DNA of 11,996 nucleotides, taken from contig DHJA01000001.1 in assembly GCA_002404095.1 (NCBI GenBank), positions 1-11,996 of the forward strand, written 5' to 3'. Below are positions 5,796 through 11,996 of this stretch, in pieces. The position numbers and the translations under genes were made by a program. Position 1 is the first letter of the stretch. Every line of letters begins with the position of its first letter. The notes beneath the pieces were generated by a model. It was not told the origin of the DNA, searched no databases, and saw nothing but the letters and a program-made list of their open reading frames with translations. The DNA is from Planctomycetaceae bacterium UBA4732 (GTDB lineage Bacteria; Planctomycetota; Planctomycetia; Gemmatales; Gemmataceae).

Positions 5796-7619
5796 TTATT
5801 TCCCCTCCCGCTTTTTCCACCACGCCTTCCACTCATCGGCCGACGGCCCTAGCTTTTCACCGCTCAAGTCCTTGAGGGCCGCATGGGCGGCCCGCGCCAC
5901 CGCCGGCTCGGGATCTTCCAACAACAATAGCAGAGCGGGAATCAGCGTTTTGTCTTCCTTCATGGCCGCCGCCAGGGCGGCCGCCCGGCGAATCTCGGCG
6001 TCCTGATCCTGAAAGTACCGGACCAGCGTATCGGCCTTCATTCGCGTTAGCCGCTCGGCCAACGCTTCGCGCGCCTTGTCCTTGCCCTCGCCGGCCATCT
6101 GCGGGATCGCACCGGCCAACGCCTCGGTAAACGTCACGCCCTTGCCGTCGCGGTATTTCTCGATCAATTGGCCGCGCCGCTCCGCCGGCGCCTGGAACAA
6201 CTCGCGAGCCATCATGGCGCCTTCCGTATCCTCGGACGCGGGCGGCCGGCTGCCAATCAGCGCCCGGTCGTCCTTGGATTCCAAGCCCGGCTTGAGGCTC
6301 GCCGGCCCTTTTATGAGGTCGTCCGCGGCGCCGCCCGCCTTGAGGGTGACTTCACCGGGATCCTGCAATTTACCCTTTAGGCGAGCCGTTAAGTCGCGGG
6401 CCAGATTGGCGCGCTTGAGGAACAATAGGGCGAAGCACGTATCCACCGTCGCGGGATAATCGCCTTGCCAGGAACCGTCCTGCGCCTGGTTGGCGAGAAG
6501 CACGTCGGCGCCCCAGGCGTACCAATCCTTGCCGCCGATGGTTTTCAGATCAAGGGCCACGCCCACGCGCTCCAGCGACCACAAGAAATAGTATGTCCGG
6601 CCGCCGACCATCGGGATCGGTACGGGCGGCGCGCCGACTCGGGGCTTGGCGAATGGTTGGCCGACGGCCGTGCCCAGAACAGCGAGACCCGCCTTGATGA
6701 CGCGGTCTTTGCCCGGATCGGGGGCGGTTTTGCCTTTTGCCAGAGCCGCTTCCGACGCGGACCCCTGAGCCACGGCCAGCCCGAGTAGGCCGGCGCAAGT
6801 CATCGTCGCGCTGGACCCGCCGCCCCCACCGGGAGACGGGTTGTAGGCCCAGCCGCCGTCGGGGTTCTGCGAGGTGCGGAAGCGCTGGTTGAGGCGGGCC
6901 AGAGCCGTCTCGACCGGCAACCCGTGGCGCCGGCCGACCCACAACGCCACCGTGGCGAACTGGGTGTTGGAGTTGTCGCCGTCCCCGGCCCCTTGATACC
7001 CGCCGGCCGCAGGGGAGCCAATCAGGGCGACCTGGTCGCGGATCTCTTTGGGCAGATCCTTGACGGTTCGCTTAACGCGCTTATCATCCGGCTCTTTATC
7101 CTCTTTGATTTCTTTGGGCCGCTCGCGCCGGCCAATCAGCTCGGTCTGTTGCTTGAGATGGGTCGTTAGCCGGCGGACCTCCGCCTCGCTGACGTCCGGG
7201 CAAGAGTAGGTCCAGCCGCCGCTGGACCCTTGGCCGGCCAACAGGCGAACGGTCATCGACTCAATAAGCGGCACGTCGGCCGGATCGCCAAGGCGGTCGA
7301 GAAAGAGGATCGATAGAGCCAACGAATAGGTTTCGTGCATATTGACGCTGGCGGGCCGCACCATTTCCGCGACGCCGCGCACGTCCTTATCGTCGGCGCC
7401 GGCCCCGCACTCCAACAGAGTCAGGCCCACTAACGCGCGGGCGCCGACCGGCTGCGCGGACGAATTGAAATCTTGATTGGCCGCGCCGCCTTTGTGTAGG
7501 AAGGCCATGCCGCGATCAATAGCTTTGTTAATGGCGTCCTGATCGGCCGCGCGCGCGGCCGGCCCCGTTGCCGCCCACACGACGACGACCGCACATCCAG
7601 CCAGGAGCGCCCGTTTCAT
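5796..7619 (-). CDS. Secreted prenyltransferase/squalene-oxidase-repeat protein with C-terminal HEAT motif
   Basis: 607 aa. An N-terminal signal peptide (MKRALLAGCAVVVVWAATGP, cleavage likely after ARA near 24) sends it across the inner membrane. An alpha/alpha-toroid-like region follows with QW-type repeats: GQGSSGGWTY (129-138), QNPDGGWAYN (251-260) and QAQDGSWQGDYPATVDTCFA (378-397). A charged, lysine-rich insert (about 165-200) separates the first two. The C-terminus (about 540-607) is a HEAT-like pair (DQDAEIRRAAALAAA, EDPEPAVARAAHAALKDLSG) closing with DEWKAWWKKR. The DXDD acid motif of squalene-hopene cyclases is absent, so catalysis of that kind is not expected; this is a lineage-typical planctomycete family of unknown role, possibly a binding scaffold. 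Start ATG 7619 has AGAGGCG about 8 nt upstream. The downstream neighbour is the GspF-like gene, 20 bp away. The 137 bp upstream (7620-7756) hold no gene. Confidence 0.85.
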   Translation of the reverse strand: MKRALLAGCAVVVVWAATGPAARAADQDAINKAIDRGMAFLHKGGAANQDFNSSAQPVGARALVGLTLLECGAGADDKDVRGVAEMVRPASVNMHETYSLALSILFLDRLGDPADVPLIESMTVRLLAGQGSSGGWTYSCPDVSEAEVRRLTTHLKQQTELIGRRERPKEIKEDKEPDDKRVKRTVKDLPKEIRDQVALIGSPAAGGYQGAGDGDNSNTQFATVALWVGRRHGLPVETALARLNQRFRTSQNPDGGWAYNPSPGGGGGSSATMTCAGLLGLAVAQGSASEAALAKGKTAPDPGKDRVIKAGLAVLGTAVGQPFAKPRVGAPPVPIPMVGGRTYYFLWSLERVGVALDLKTIGGKDWYAWGADVLLANQAQDGSWQGDYPATVDTCFALLFLKRANLARDLTARLKGKLQDPGEVTLKAGGAADDLIKGPASLKPGLESKDDRALIGSRPPASEDTEGAMMARELFQAPAERRGQLIEKYRDGKGVTFTEALAGAIPQMAGEGKDKAREALAERLTRMKADTLVRYFQDQDAEIRRAAALAAAMKEDKTLIPALLLLLEDPEPAVARAAHAALKDLSGEKLGPSADEWKAWWKKREGK

Positions 7620-7756
7620 GATGTTTCGCCTCTAAATGGGAGCAATCGGAGTCCTGATTTGAGCATACCCGTTGCGCCAGGGAATGCCAGAGATTTCGCC
7701 GAGAGACCGGGTTCCTTGAGCTTACCGTAGCCAGGCCCCGATGCCGGCGAGCGGCC

Positions 7757-9037
7757 TCATTTGGCCTCGCGTTCCCCCATCCCTTGCACCATCCAGCCCT
7801 CGGCCTGTAGGCGCGCGTAACGAGTCGCCAGAACGTCCGCAGTTGCTATTTTGCCCGCGCTTGCCTTCTCTTCCGCCGTCGCTTCCAGATCTAACGCACG
7901 CCGCCAGTATCTCTCCACGGCAGCAGCTGCTTCCTTCGGACCCGCGGCGGCGGCGCGGTCGGCTTCCAGCCAACGGAAGGACGACTCTAGCGGAACGCTG
8001 GCCCAAACCATACCGGCCCGGAAATCTTCTTTGTGGGCGTCGCGGGCGGCCAGCAGCCTGTCCCGGAGCAGTTGCTGTATGTCGGCGTTGGACGCCTCAA
8101 ATAGCATCCGGGCGCGGCCGACATCCTCGACGGGATCGACATGCGCGGCGTTGAGTGGGGCGGCCGTCTTCCGACCGGCAGGCGTATCCGGTCCCTTTCG
8201 TGCGCGCAACCAGGCGATCTCGGCTTCCAAGCGGTAACAATAGCACGTGAGCAGATCATACCGATTCATCACGCCGCGAGCTTTTTTCCTCCCTTCGGCG
8301 ATTTCCTCGATTCGCCGGCTCGTTTCCCAACACTCTTGTAGAGCCGGCGTCGGGTCGTCGCCCTTATTCAGCAAGGCGAGTTCCGCGTCGCGTACGCACC
8401 ACACCCAGGGGAGGACAATATCCGGCGGCGCCTGGACGTACTCCATGCTGCTGGCCATCTCCCGGGCCGCCTCCAGACTCGCCTGAGCCAGTTCCCGGGG
8501 CGCCGCCTGGACCGCTTCCGCCTGATCACGGGCCGTATTCCGGCGGTATTCAGCCAGAGGGTCCCCTCCGGCCGTAGGGTACGGTTTCTTGCCCTCGCGC
8601 CCACGGTGCGAGAGCCAGCCCATCTCCGCCTGGAGGCTTTCATAGCGCGCGGCGGTCAGATCGCCCAGGCCCGCTTTTCCTGCCTCGAATTTTGTCATGG
8701 CGATGGTTTCGCTTTCGCGCATGTCCCGCCAAAACCGCTCGTAAAGGGGCGCGGGGTCGGCGTCCTTATCCAGCAAGGCGAGTTCCGATTCCAGTACGCG
8801 CGACGACCACACCCAGATGGAATCGGGAGTTGCCTTGCCATTGGCGTACATCTGAAAGGCGGCGGCGTATCCCCGGCGCGCCGTCTCCGCCAGTTCCCGG
8901 GCGCGCTCGGCGGGCGTCCGTTGCGACGCCTCGAACTTCGCCTTGGCGACGGCTTGTAGGGCGTCGAGGGAATCTCCGTCGCCCGTCCCGGCGGCGAGGG
9001 CGGCCGCCAACACGGCGAGGCGCGTGAATCCAGACAT
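7757..9037 (-). CDS. Secreted protein of three ~100-residue internal repeats, function unknown
   Basis: 426 aa. A short signal peptide (MSGFTRLAVLAAALAAG) is followed by three diverged copies of one helical repeat, at about 46-143, 181-277 and 325-418. Each runs: a charged helix (RELAETARRGYAAAF / RELAQASLEAAREMA / RDRLLAARDAHKEDF), a segment with WVWSSRVLESELALL / WVWCVRDAELALL / WASVPLESSFRWLEA, a helix with RFWRDMRESE / ECWETSRRIEE / RYWRRALDLEA, then GDLTAARYESLQAEMGWL / NRYDLLTCYCYRLEAEIAWL / ADVLATRYARLQAEGWMV. A linker rich in Pro/Gly lies between copies. Copies 1 and 2 still share 22 of 23 bases at 8765-8787 and 8363-8385. This resembles a planctomycete repeat family I recall as uncharacterised; no catalytic motif is seen. 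ATG 9037 is preferred over GTG 9055 because AGGAG lies 5 nt before it and the signal peptide begins there. It is divergent from the HEAT-repeat gene. Confidence 0.75.
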   Translation of the reverse strand: MSGFTRLAVLAAALAAGTGDGDSLDALQAVAKAKFEASQRTPAERARELAETARRGYAAAFQMYANGKATPDSIWVWSSRVLESELALLDKDADPAPLYERFWRDMRESETIAMTKFEAGKAGLGDLTAARYESLQAEMGWLSHRGREGKKPYPTAGGDPLAEYRRNTARDQAEAVQAAPRELAQASLEAAREMASSMEYVQAPPDIVLPWVWCVRDAELALLNKGDDPTPALQECWETSRRIEEIAEGRKKARGVMNRYDLLTCYCYRLEAEIAWLRARKGPDTPAGRKTAAPLNAAHVDPVEDVGRARMLFEASNADIQQLLRDRLLAARDAHKEDFRAGMVWASVPLESSFRWLEADRAAAAGPKEAAAAVERYWRRALDLEATAEEKASAGKIATADVLATRYARLQAEGWMVQGMGEREAK

Positions 9038-9139
9038 GGCGACTCCTGCTTTCACGACGACCGTTGCAACACATGGAGTTAGCGTATACCATTAGGGCGC
9101 AGACAACAACTCAGCCCCTGGATTTCAAAAGGATGCTTG

Positions 9140-10906
9140 ATGTCGCTACACCGTATAGCCTGGCCGGCCCCGGCTGTGCTGGCCGCGGCCCTGTTCGCCC
9201 CGGCCGTTCCCGCCGCGGAACCGCCCGCGCCAAGCCCGGTGGAGGAGTTGCGCCAGGCGCTGCTCCAACAGCCTGGCCCTGACGGCGTGGACGCCTATAA
9301 GACTGGCCTCCGAAAGCGCCTCGACGCCCTTAACTCCGTGGGCGGACTGGCCGAAGTGTTGGGGTTTGACCTCTGGCCGGCTGAAGCCGTTCAGCCACGG
9401 CAAGAACAAGAGTCGGAGCCTATTCGCTTTACCCGGGAGTTTCATCTCCTCGTAAGACAGAAATTGTTCAAACAAATCAGGAAGGCGTTTACGACCGGCG
9501 ACGCGGCAACCCAGGCAGCGGCCGCAATCCTCCTTGGCTCAACGGCGGCCGCCGAGCGCGAGCAAAGAATGAAGACCGGCGCGATAGGTTTCGGCCCGAA
9601 TCAGCAGCCCAGGGAGCCTTTCGCCGAATTGGGGGCCGACCTCATCACGCTGATGAAGGCGGAGGACGCGGCCGTGCGCCGTGCGGCTGTACGGGCGTTG
9701 GTCGAGGTGGGATCGGAGCCAGAGCAGACCGTGGCCGCGGTTGGTCGTCTCCTTGATTCAACGGAAAAAGATCCCTCGGTCCGTCGCGCCGCCGCCGCCG
9801 CGCTGGAGAAGCTGCTTGATTCGGCGGGGCGACAAAACGCAGCTATGTTTGGCAGTGACCCCAAAGCGGAGGCGGGCTTCATTCGGCTGGAAAGCCAGGC
9901 GGTCCCAGCGGCCGCACTTGGACTCGCCGACGGAGACGAGGCGGTTCGGCGCCGCTGCCTCGCCGCCCTGCGGCGGATTTTGAACGCCCTTACGGATCTC
10001 ACACGGAACCCATGGCGTCCCGGCTTCAGTAACGGCTTCAACGATCCGCAGCAGCAACTGGCCGTCCTCGAACAAGCCCGGGAAAAGAGCCGGCTGGTGC
10101 TGTCCCTGGCGGGGGCCGCCAATAAGGTGTTGCCCGCTGTGGCTCGCGCGCTCGAGGACGATAAAGCGGACGCGGCCGTGGCAGCGGCGGCGGTGTTGGA
10201 ATCCGCGGCGACGGCCCGGATTGGGGTGCGGCGATGGGACGACGCTCTGTCGCAGGAGAAGCTTGGGGACGCCAAGCCGTCGGCCGATCCACTACCCGCT
10301 CTCCTGGGAGCCAGGCCGAGTTTGGCCAAGAACCTGTCGCGCCCCGAGATTCGTGTGCGGCTGGCCGCGGTGTATGTACTGGAAGCGCTCGGGCCGGACG
10401 CGGCGCCAGCTTCGGAAACGCTGGCCAAGGCGCTTGGGGAGGACGCCGACGCTTTCGTCCGATGGGGGGCGGCGCGGGCGTTAGGGAAAATGGCGCCCGG
10501 TCAGTCGCGCGACGCGGTCCCGGCCCTCGCAAAAGCGCTGGCGGATAAAAGCGCCGACGTGCGCCTGACCGCCGCGGTGGCGTTGCGTCGCTTCGGCCCC
10601 ACCGCGAAAGAAGCCGTTGCCGCCCTGGCTGCGGCCGTGAAGCGCGACGACGGCGCACGGTTGGAAGCGCTCAAAACCCTGGCCGTCGTCGGGGCGGAGG
10701 CTGGACCGGCCGCGAAGGAATCCGCTGTCGCGGCGGCAGTCGCGCTTGCCGACCCGGACCCAGAAGTTCGCGTCGCCGCGGCCCACGCGCTTGCTCACGT
10801 GGGGCCGGCCGATGAAGACTCTCGTAAGGCTCTGCGGAAAGCGCTCGACGACCCCGACGACGCTGTGCGCGGCGCCGCGGCCGCCGCGCTCCTATCTGGA
10901 AAATAG
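9140..10906 (+). CDS. Secreted HEAT-repeat protein
   Basis: 588 aa. Signal peptide MSLHRIAWPAPAVLAAALFA with likely cleavage after AVPAA (residue 26). A Pro/Glu-rich stretch and a ~120-residue N-terminal region of no recognised fold precede HEAT repeats at about 165-195, 205-230, 245-285 and 330-355, then a compact array from 402 to 586, for example DPDPEVRVAAAHALAHVG (538-555) and DDPDDAVRGAAAAALL (570-585). HEAT arrays bind proteins and have no enzymatic role of their own, so its function is likely scaffolding at the periplasm or cell surface (inference). ATG 9140 is chosen over TTG 9137; AAAAGGA lies about 6 nt upstream. The 102-bp gap to the divergent gene at 9037 must hold both promoters, but I could not identify a convincing -10/-35 pair there. 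Confidence 0.85.
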   Translation: MSLHRIAWPAPAVLAAALFAPAVPAAEPPAPSPVEELRQALLQQPGPDGVDAYKTGLRKRLDALNSVGGLAEVLGFDLWPAEAVQPRQEQESEPIRFTREFHLLVRQKLFKQIRKAFTTGDAATQAAAAILLGSTAAAEREQRMKTGAIGFGPNQQPREPFAELGADLITLMKAEDAAVRRAAVRALVEVGSEPEQTVAAVGRLLDSTEKDPSVRRAAAAALEKLLDSAGRQNAAMFGSDPKAEAGFIRLESQAVPAAALGLADGDEAVRRRCLAALRRILNALTDLTRNPWRPGFSNGFNDPQQQLAVLEQAREKSRLVLSLAGAANKVLPAVARALEDDKADAAVAAAAVLESAATARIGVRRWDDALSQEKLGDAKPSADPLPALLGARPSLAKNLSRPEIRVRLAAVYVLEALGPDAAPASETLAKALGEDADAFVRWGAARALGKMAPGQSRDAVPALAKALADKSADVRLTAAVALRRFGPTAKEAVAALAAAVKRDDGARLEALKTLAVVGAEAGPAAKESAVAAAVALADPDPEVRVAAAHALAHVGPADEDSRKALRKALDDPDDAVRGAAAAALLSGK

Positions 10907-10954
10907 GGAGTTAAAAGAGGTTATAATCCGCCGCTTTGACGGTCTGGGAGGCTC

Positions 10955-10983
10955 TCGTCATCCCTCCATCTTTAGGCTATAAT
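10955..10983 (+). promoter_or_regulatory. Possible promoter of the small QPFxPF gene
   Basis: A perfect TATAAT at 10978-10983 is preceded by TCGTCA (10955-10960, four of six matches to TTGACA) at 17 bp. It lies 44 bp before the ATG at 11027. A second TATAAT at 10922-10927 has no usable -35 partner. Confidence 0.4.
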
Positions 10984-11026
10984 AGTGCCATTGGCGCAGT
11001 GAAATTCTCCCCTTCGGAGCGGAGCC

Positions 11027-11203
11027 ATGTTCAGTCCCGACGACATTAAAGCGCGCGTCCGTGTGCAGCCCTTCCATCCGTTTCGCATCGTGACGAGCGC
11101 TGGCCAGACGTTTGACGTTTACCACCCCGATCTTGTGCTGATCGGCCGACGCGACTTGATCGTCGGCAGAGCCAGCACCGAGGACGCGGAGACCTACGAA
11201 TAG
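11027..11203 (+). CDS. Small 'QPFxPF' protein, probably truncated by an in-frame TAG
   Basis: 58 aa: opens MFSPDDIKARVRVQPFHPFR, then a short beta-rich stretch (IVTSAGQTFDVYHPDLVLIG, RRDLIVGRAS). GGAGC lies just before the ATG. Small proteins with this opening (an acidic N-terminus, then R-x-QPF-x-PF) are common and uncharacterised in planctomycetes. The TAG at 11201-11203 is followed in the same frame by 27 more sense codons to TAA 11285-11287, including RLALMHVTALEDLPVP, which looks like the natural end of the family. A single CAG-to-TAG change would explain the stop. It is therefore either a young pseudogene (full frame 11027-11287), a sequencing error, or a short variant. 133 bp of unassigned sequence follow. 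Confidence 0.6.
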   Translation: MFSPDDIKARVRVQPFHPFRIVTSAGQTFDVYHPDLVLIGRRDLIVGRASTEDAETYE

Positions 11204-11420
11204 ACGACGCGGCTGGCTCTCATGCACGTGACCGCTTTGGAGGATCTACCGGTCCCAACAATGCCGACTAGCAACGGACAGCCATAAGCCGCCATTCCCT
11301 CAGCCGCGCGTCGCCTCGAATACCTGACCTTTCCACGCCGGCATGTCCCAATACAACCCATGCGCCGCGAGGTTGTCGCCGTCCTGGAGGAACCTCGAAG
11401 CATTCAGGAAGAGAGCCTCA

Positions 11421-11996
11421 ATGACGCCAGAACCACTGATCGAGGATATTCAGAACTATGCCTTGAACATCGTCGATACGGTGCGCGAGTCCCTGTTGAT
11501 ACTTGACGCCACCTTGCGCGTACGGTCCGCCAACCGTGCTTTCTATCAGACCTTTCACGTCTCTCCCGAAGAAACCGAAAACCGCCTCATTTACGAGTTG
11601 GGCAACGGCCAATGGGACATTCCCGCGCTGCGGACCCTGCTCGAAGATGTAGTTCCCAAAAGCTCCGTCTTCAACGATTTCGAGCTTGAGCATACCTTCC
11701 CGGTGATCGGCCGTCGGGTGATGCTGCTCAACGCCCGCAAGCTCCAGGCGGGCCGCCACGGCGAGCTGCTGGTCCTGGCCATGGAAGACGTGACCGCGCG
11801 CAAGCGGGCGGAAGAAGCACTGCTCGAAGCCGGGGCGTTGCAGAGCGCGATCTTCAACAGCGCCAACTTCTCAAGCATCGCCACCGACGAGAAAGGCGTC
11901 ATTCAAATCTTTAACGTCGGCGCCGAGCGTATGCTGGGCTATACGGCCGCCGAGGTGATGAACAAGATTACCCCGGCCGACATTTCCGATCCGCAG
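11421..11996 (+). CDS. PAS-domain sensor protein, N-terminal part
   Basis: 192 codons are visible and the frame is open at the window edge. PAS domain 1 spans about 10-125 (VRESLLILDATLRVRSANRA, then YELGNGQWDIPALRTLLEDV and EHTFPVIGRRVMLLNARKL), ending in the usual exit motif MEDVTARKRAEEAL. PAS domain 2 starts near 147 (IFNSANFSSIATDEKGVIQI, then GAERMLGYTAAEVM). This form of first PAS domain is typical of sensor histidine kinases, including CheB/CheR-fused hybrids, but the output domain is outside the window, so kinase, cyclase or diguanylate cyclase all remain possible. The start lacks membrane segments and is predicted cytoplasmic. ATG 11421 has GGAAGAGAG ending about 6 nt upstream. Confidence 0.85.
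   Translation, partial: MTPEPLIEDIQNYALNIVDTVRESLLILDATLRVRSANRAFYQTFHVSPEETENRLIYELGNGQWDIPALRTLLEDVVPKSSVFNDFELEHTFPVIGRRVMLLNARKLQAGRHGELLVLAMEDVTARKRAEEALLEAGALQSAIFNSANFSSIATDEKGVIQIFNVGAERMLGYTAAEVMNKITPADISDPQ

Noticed and set aside
5796..7619. Squalene-hopene cyclase (hopanoid synthesis)
   Set aside because: QW-like motifs are present but there is no DXDD catalytic motif, and the protein has a signal peptide and HEAT tail.
9064..9090. Promoter TTGCAA / TATACC before the HEAT-repeat gene
   Set aside because: Spacing is only 15 bp and the -10 is a poor match; not convincing.
10947..10967. Terminator hairpin after the HEAT-repeat gene (GGAGG...CCTCC)
   Set aside because: Only 5 bp with an 11-nt loop and no U tract; it also overlaps the candidate promoter.
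11288..11420. Continuation of coding sequence (LEYLTFPRRHVPIQP...) between the small gene and the PAS gene
   Set aside because: The frame lacks a start with a Shine-Dalgarno, runs into the PAS gene out of frame and matches no family I recognise.

Overview
The window reads as chromosomal DNA of a GC-rich planctomycete, most likely Gemmata-like. That is inferred from the strong G/C bias at third codon positions, the mix of families (squalene-cyclase-like repeat protein ending in a HEAT motif, secreted HEAT-repeat protein, a secreted protein of three ~100-residue repeats, a small 'QPFxPF' protein) and the loose spacing of mostly single genes. No rRNA, tRNA or CRISPR was seen.

Layout. 1-999 (minus): metK without its C-terminus, driven by a good sigma70-like promoter at 1059-1088. 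1198-2829 (plus): an ArnT/PMT-type GT39 membrane glycosyltransferase. 2824-4660: a repeat island with five copies of a ~144-bp element, each carrying four copies of one palindromic arm (CATGCTTTCGCGG or its complement), plus a 66-bp single-hairpin relative. In the middle lies an intact Y1 transposase of the RAYT (REP-associated tyrosine transposase) class at 3380-3946, and a small AT-richer orphan gene is wedged between two repeats (4042-4305). 5775-4735 and 7619-5796 (minus): an orphan GspF/PilC-like membrane protein downstream of a secreted prenyltransferase/squalene-oxidase-repeat protein, probably one operon. 9037-7757 (minus): a secreted protein of three internal repeats, divergent from a secreted HEAT-repeat protein (9140-10906, plus). 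11027-11203 (plus): a small planctomycete-type protein whose frame continues past an in-frame TAG. 11421-11996 (plus): the N-terminus of a PAS-domain sensor protein that runs off the window.

The most interesting system is the RAYT with its repeats (a 'REPtron'-like arrangement). Three units start with GTAG, and two of these end with the complement of GTGG, matching the GTRG head known for REP elements. Each unit therefore resembles a BIME made of two inverted REPs, but with ~27-30-nt loops instead of a few bases, and with arms that can pair in two mutually exclusive ways. The first unit supplies the last codon and stop codon of the glycosyltransferase gene. The remaining genes look like ordinary housekeeping or lineage-typical planctomycete genes with no evident functional link to the repeat island.
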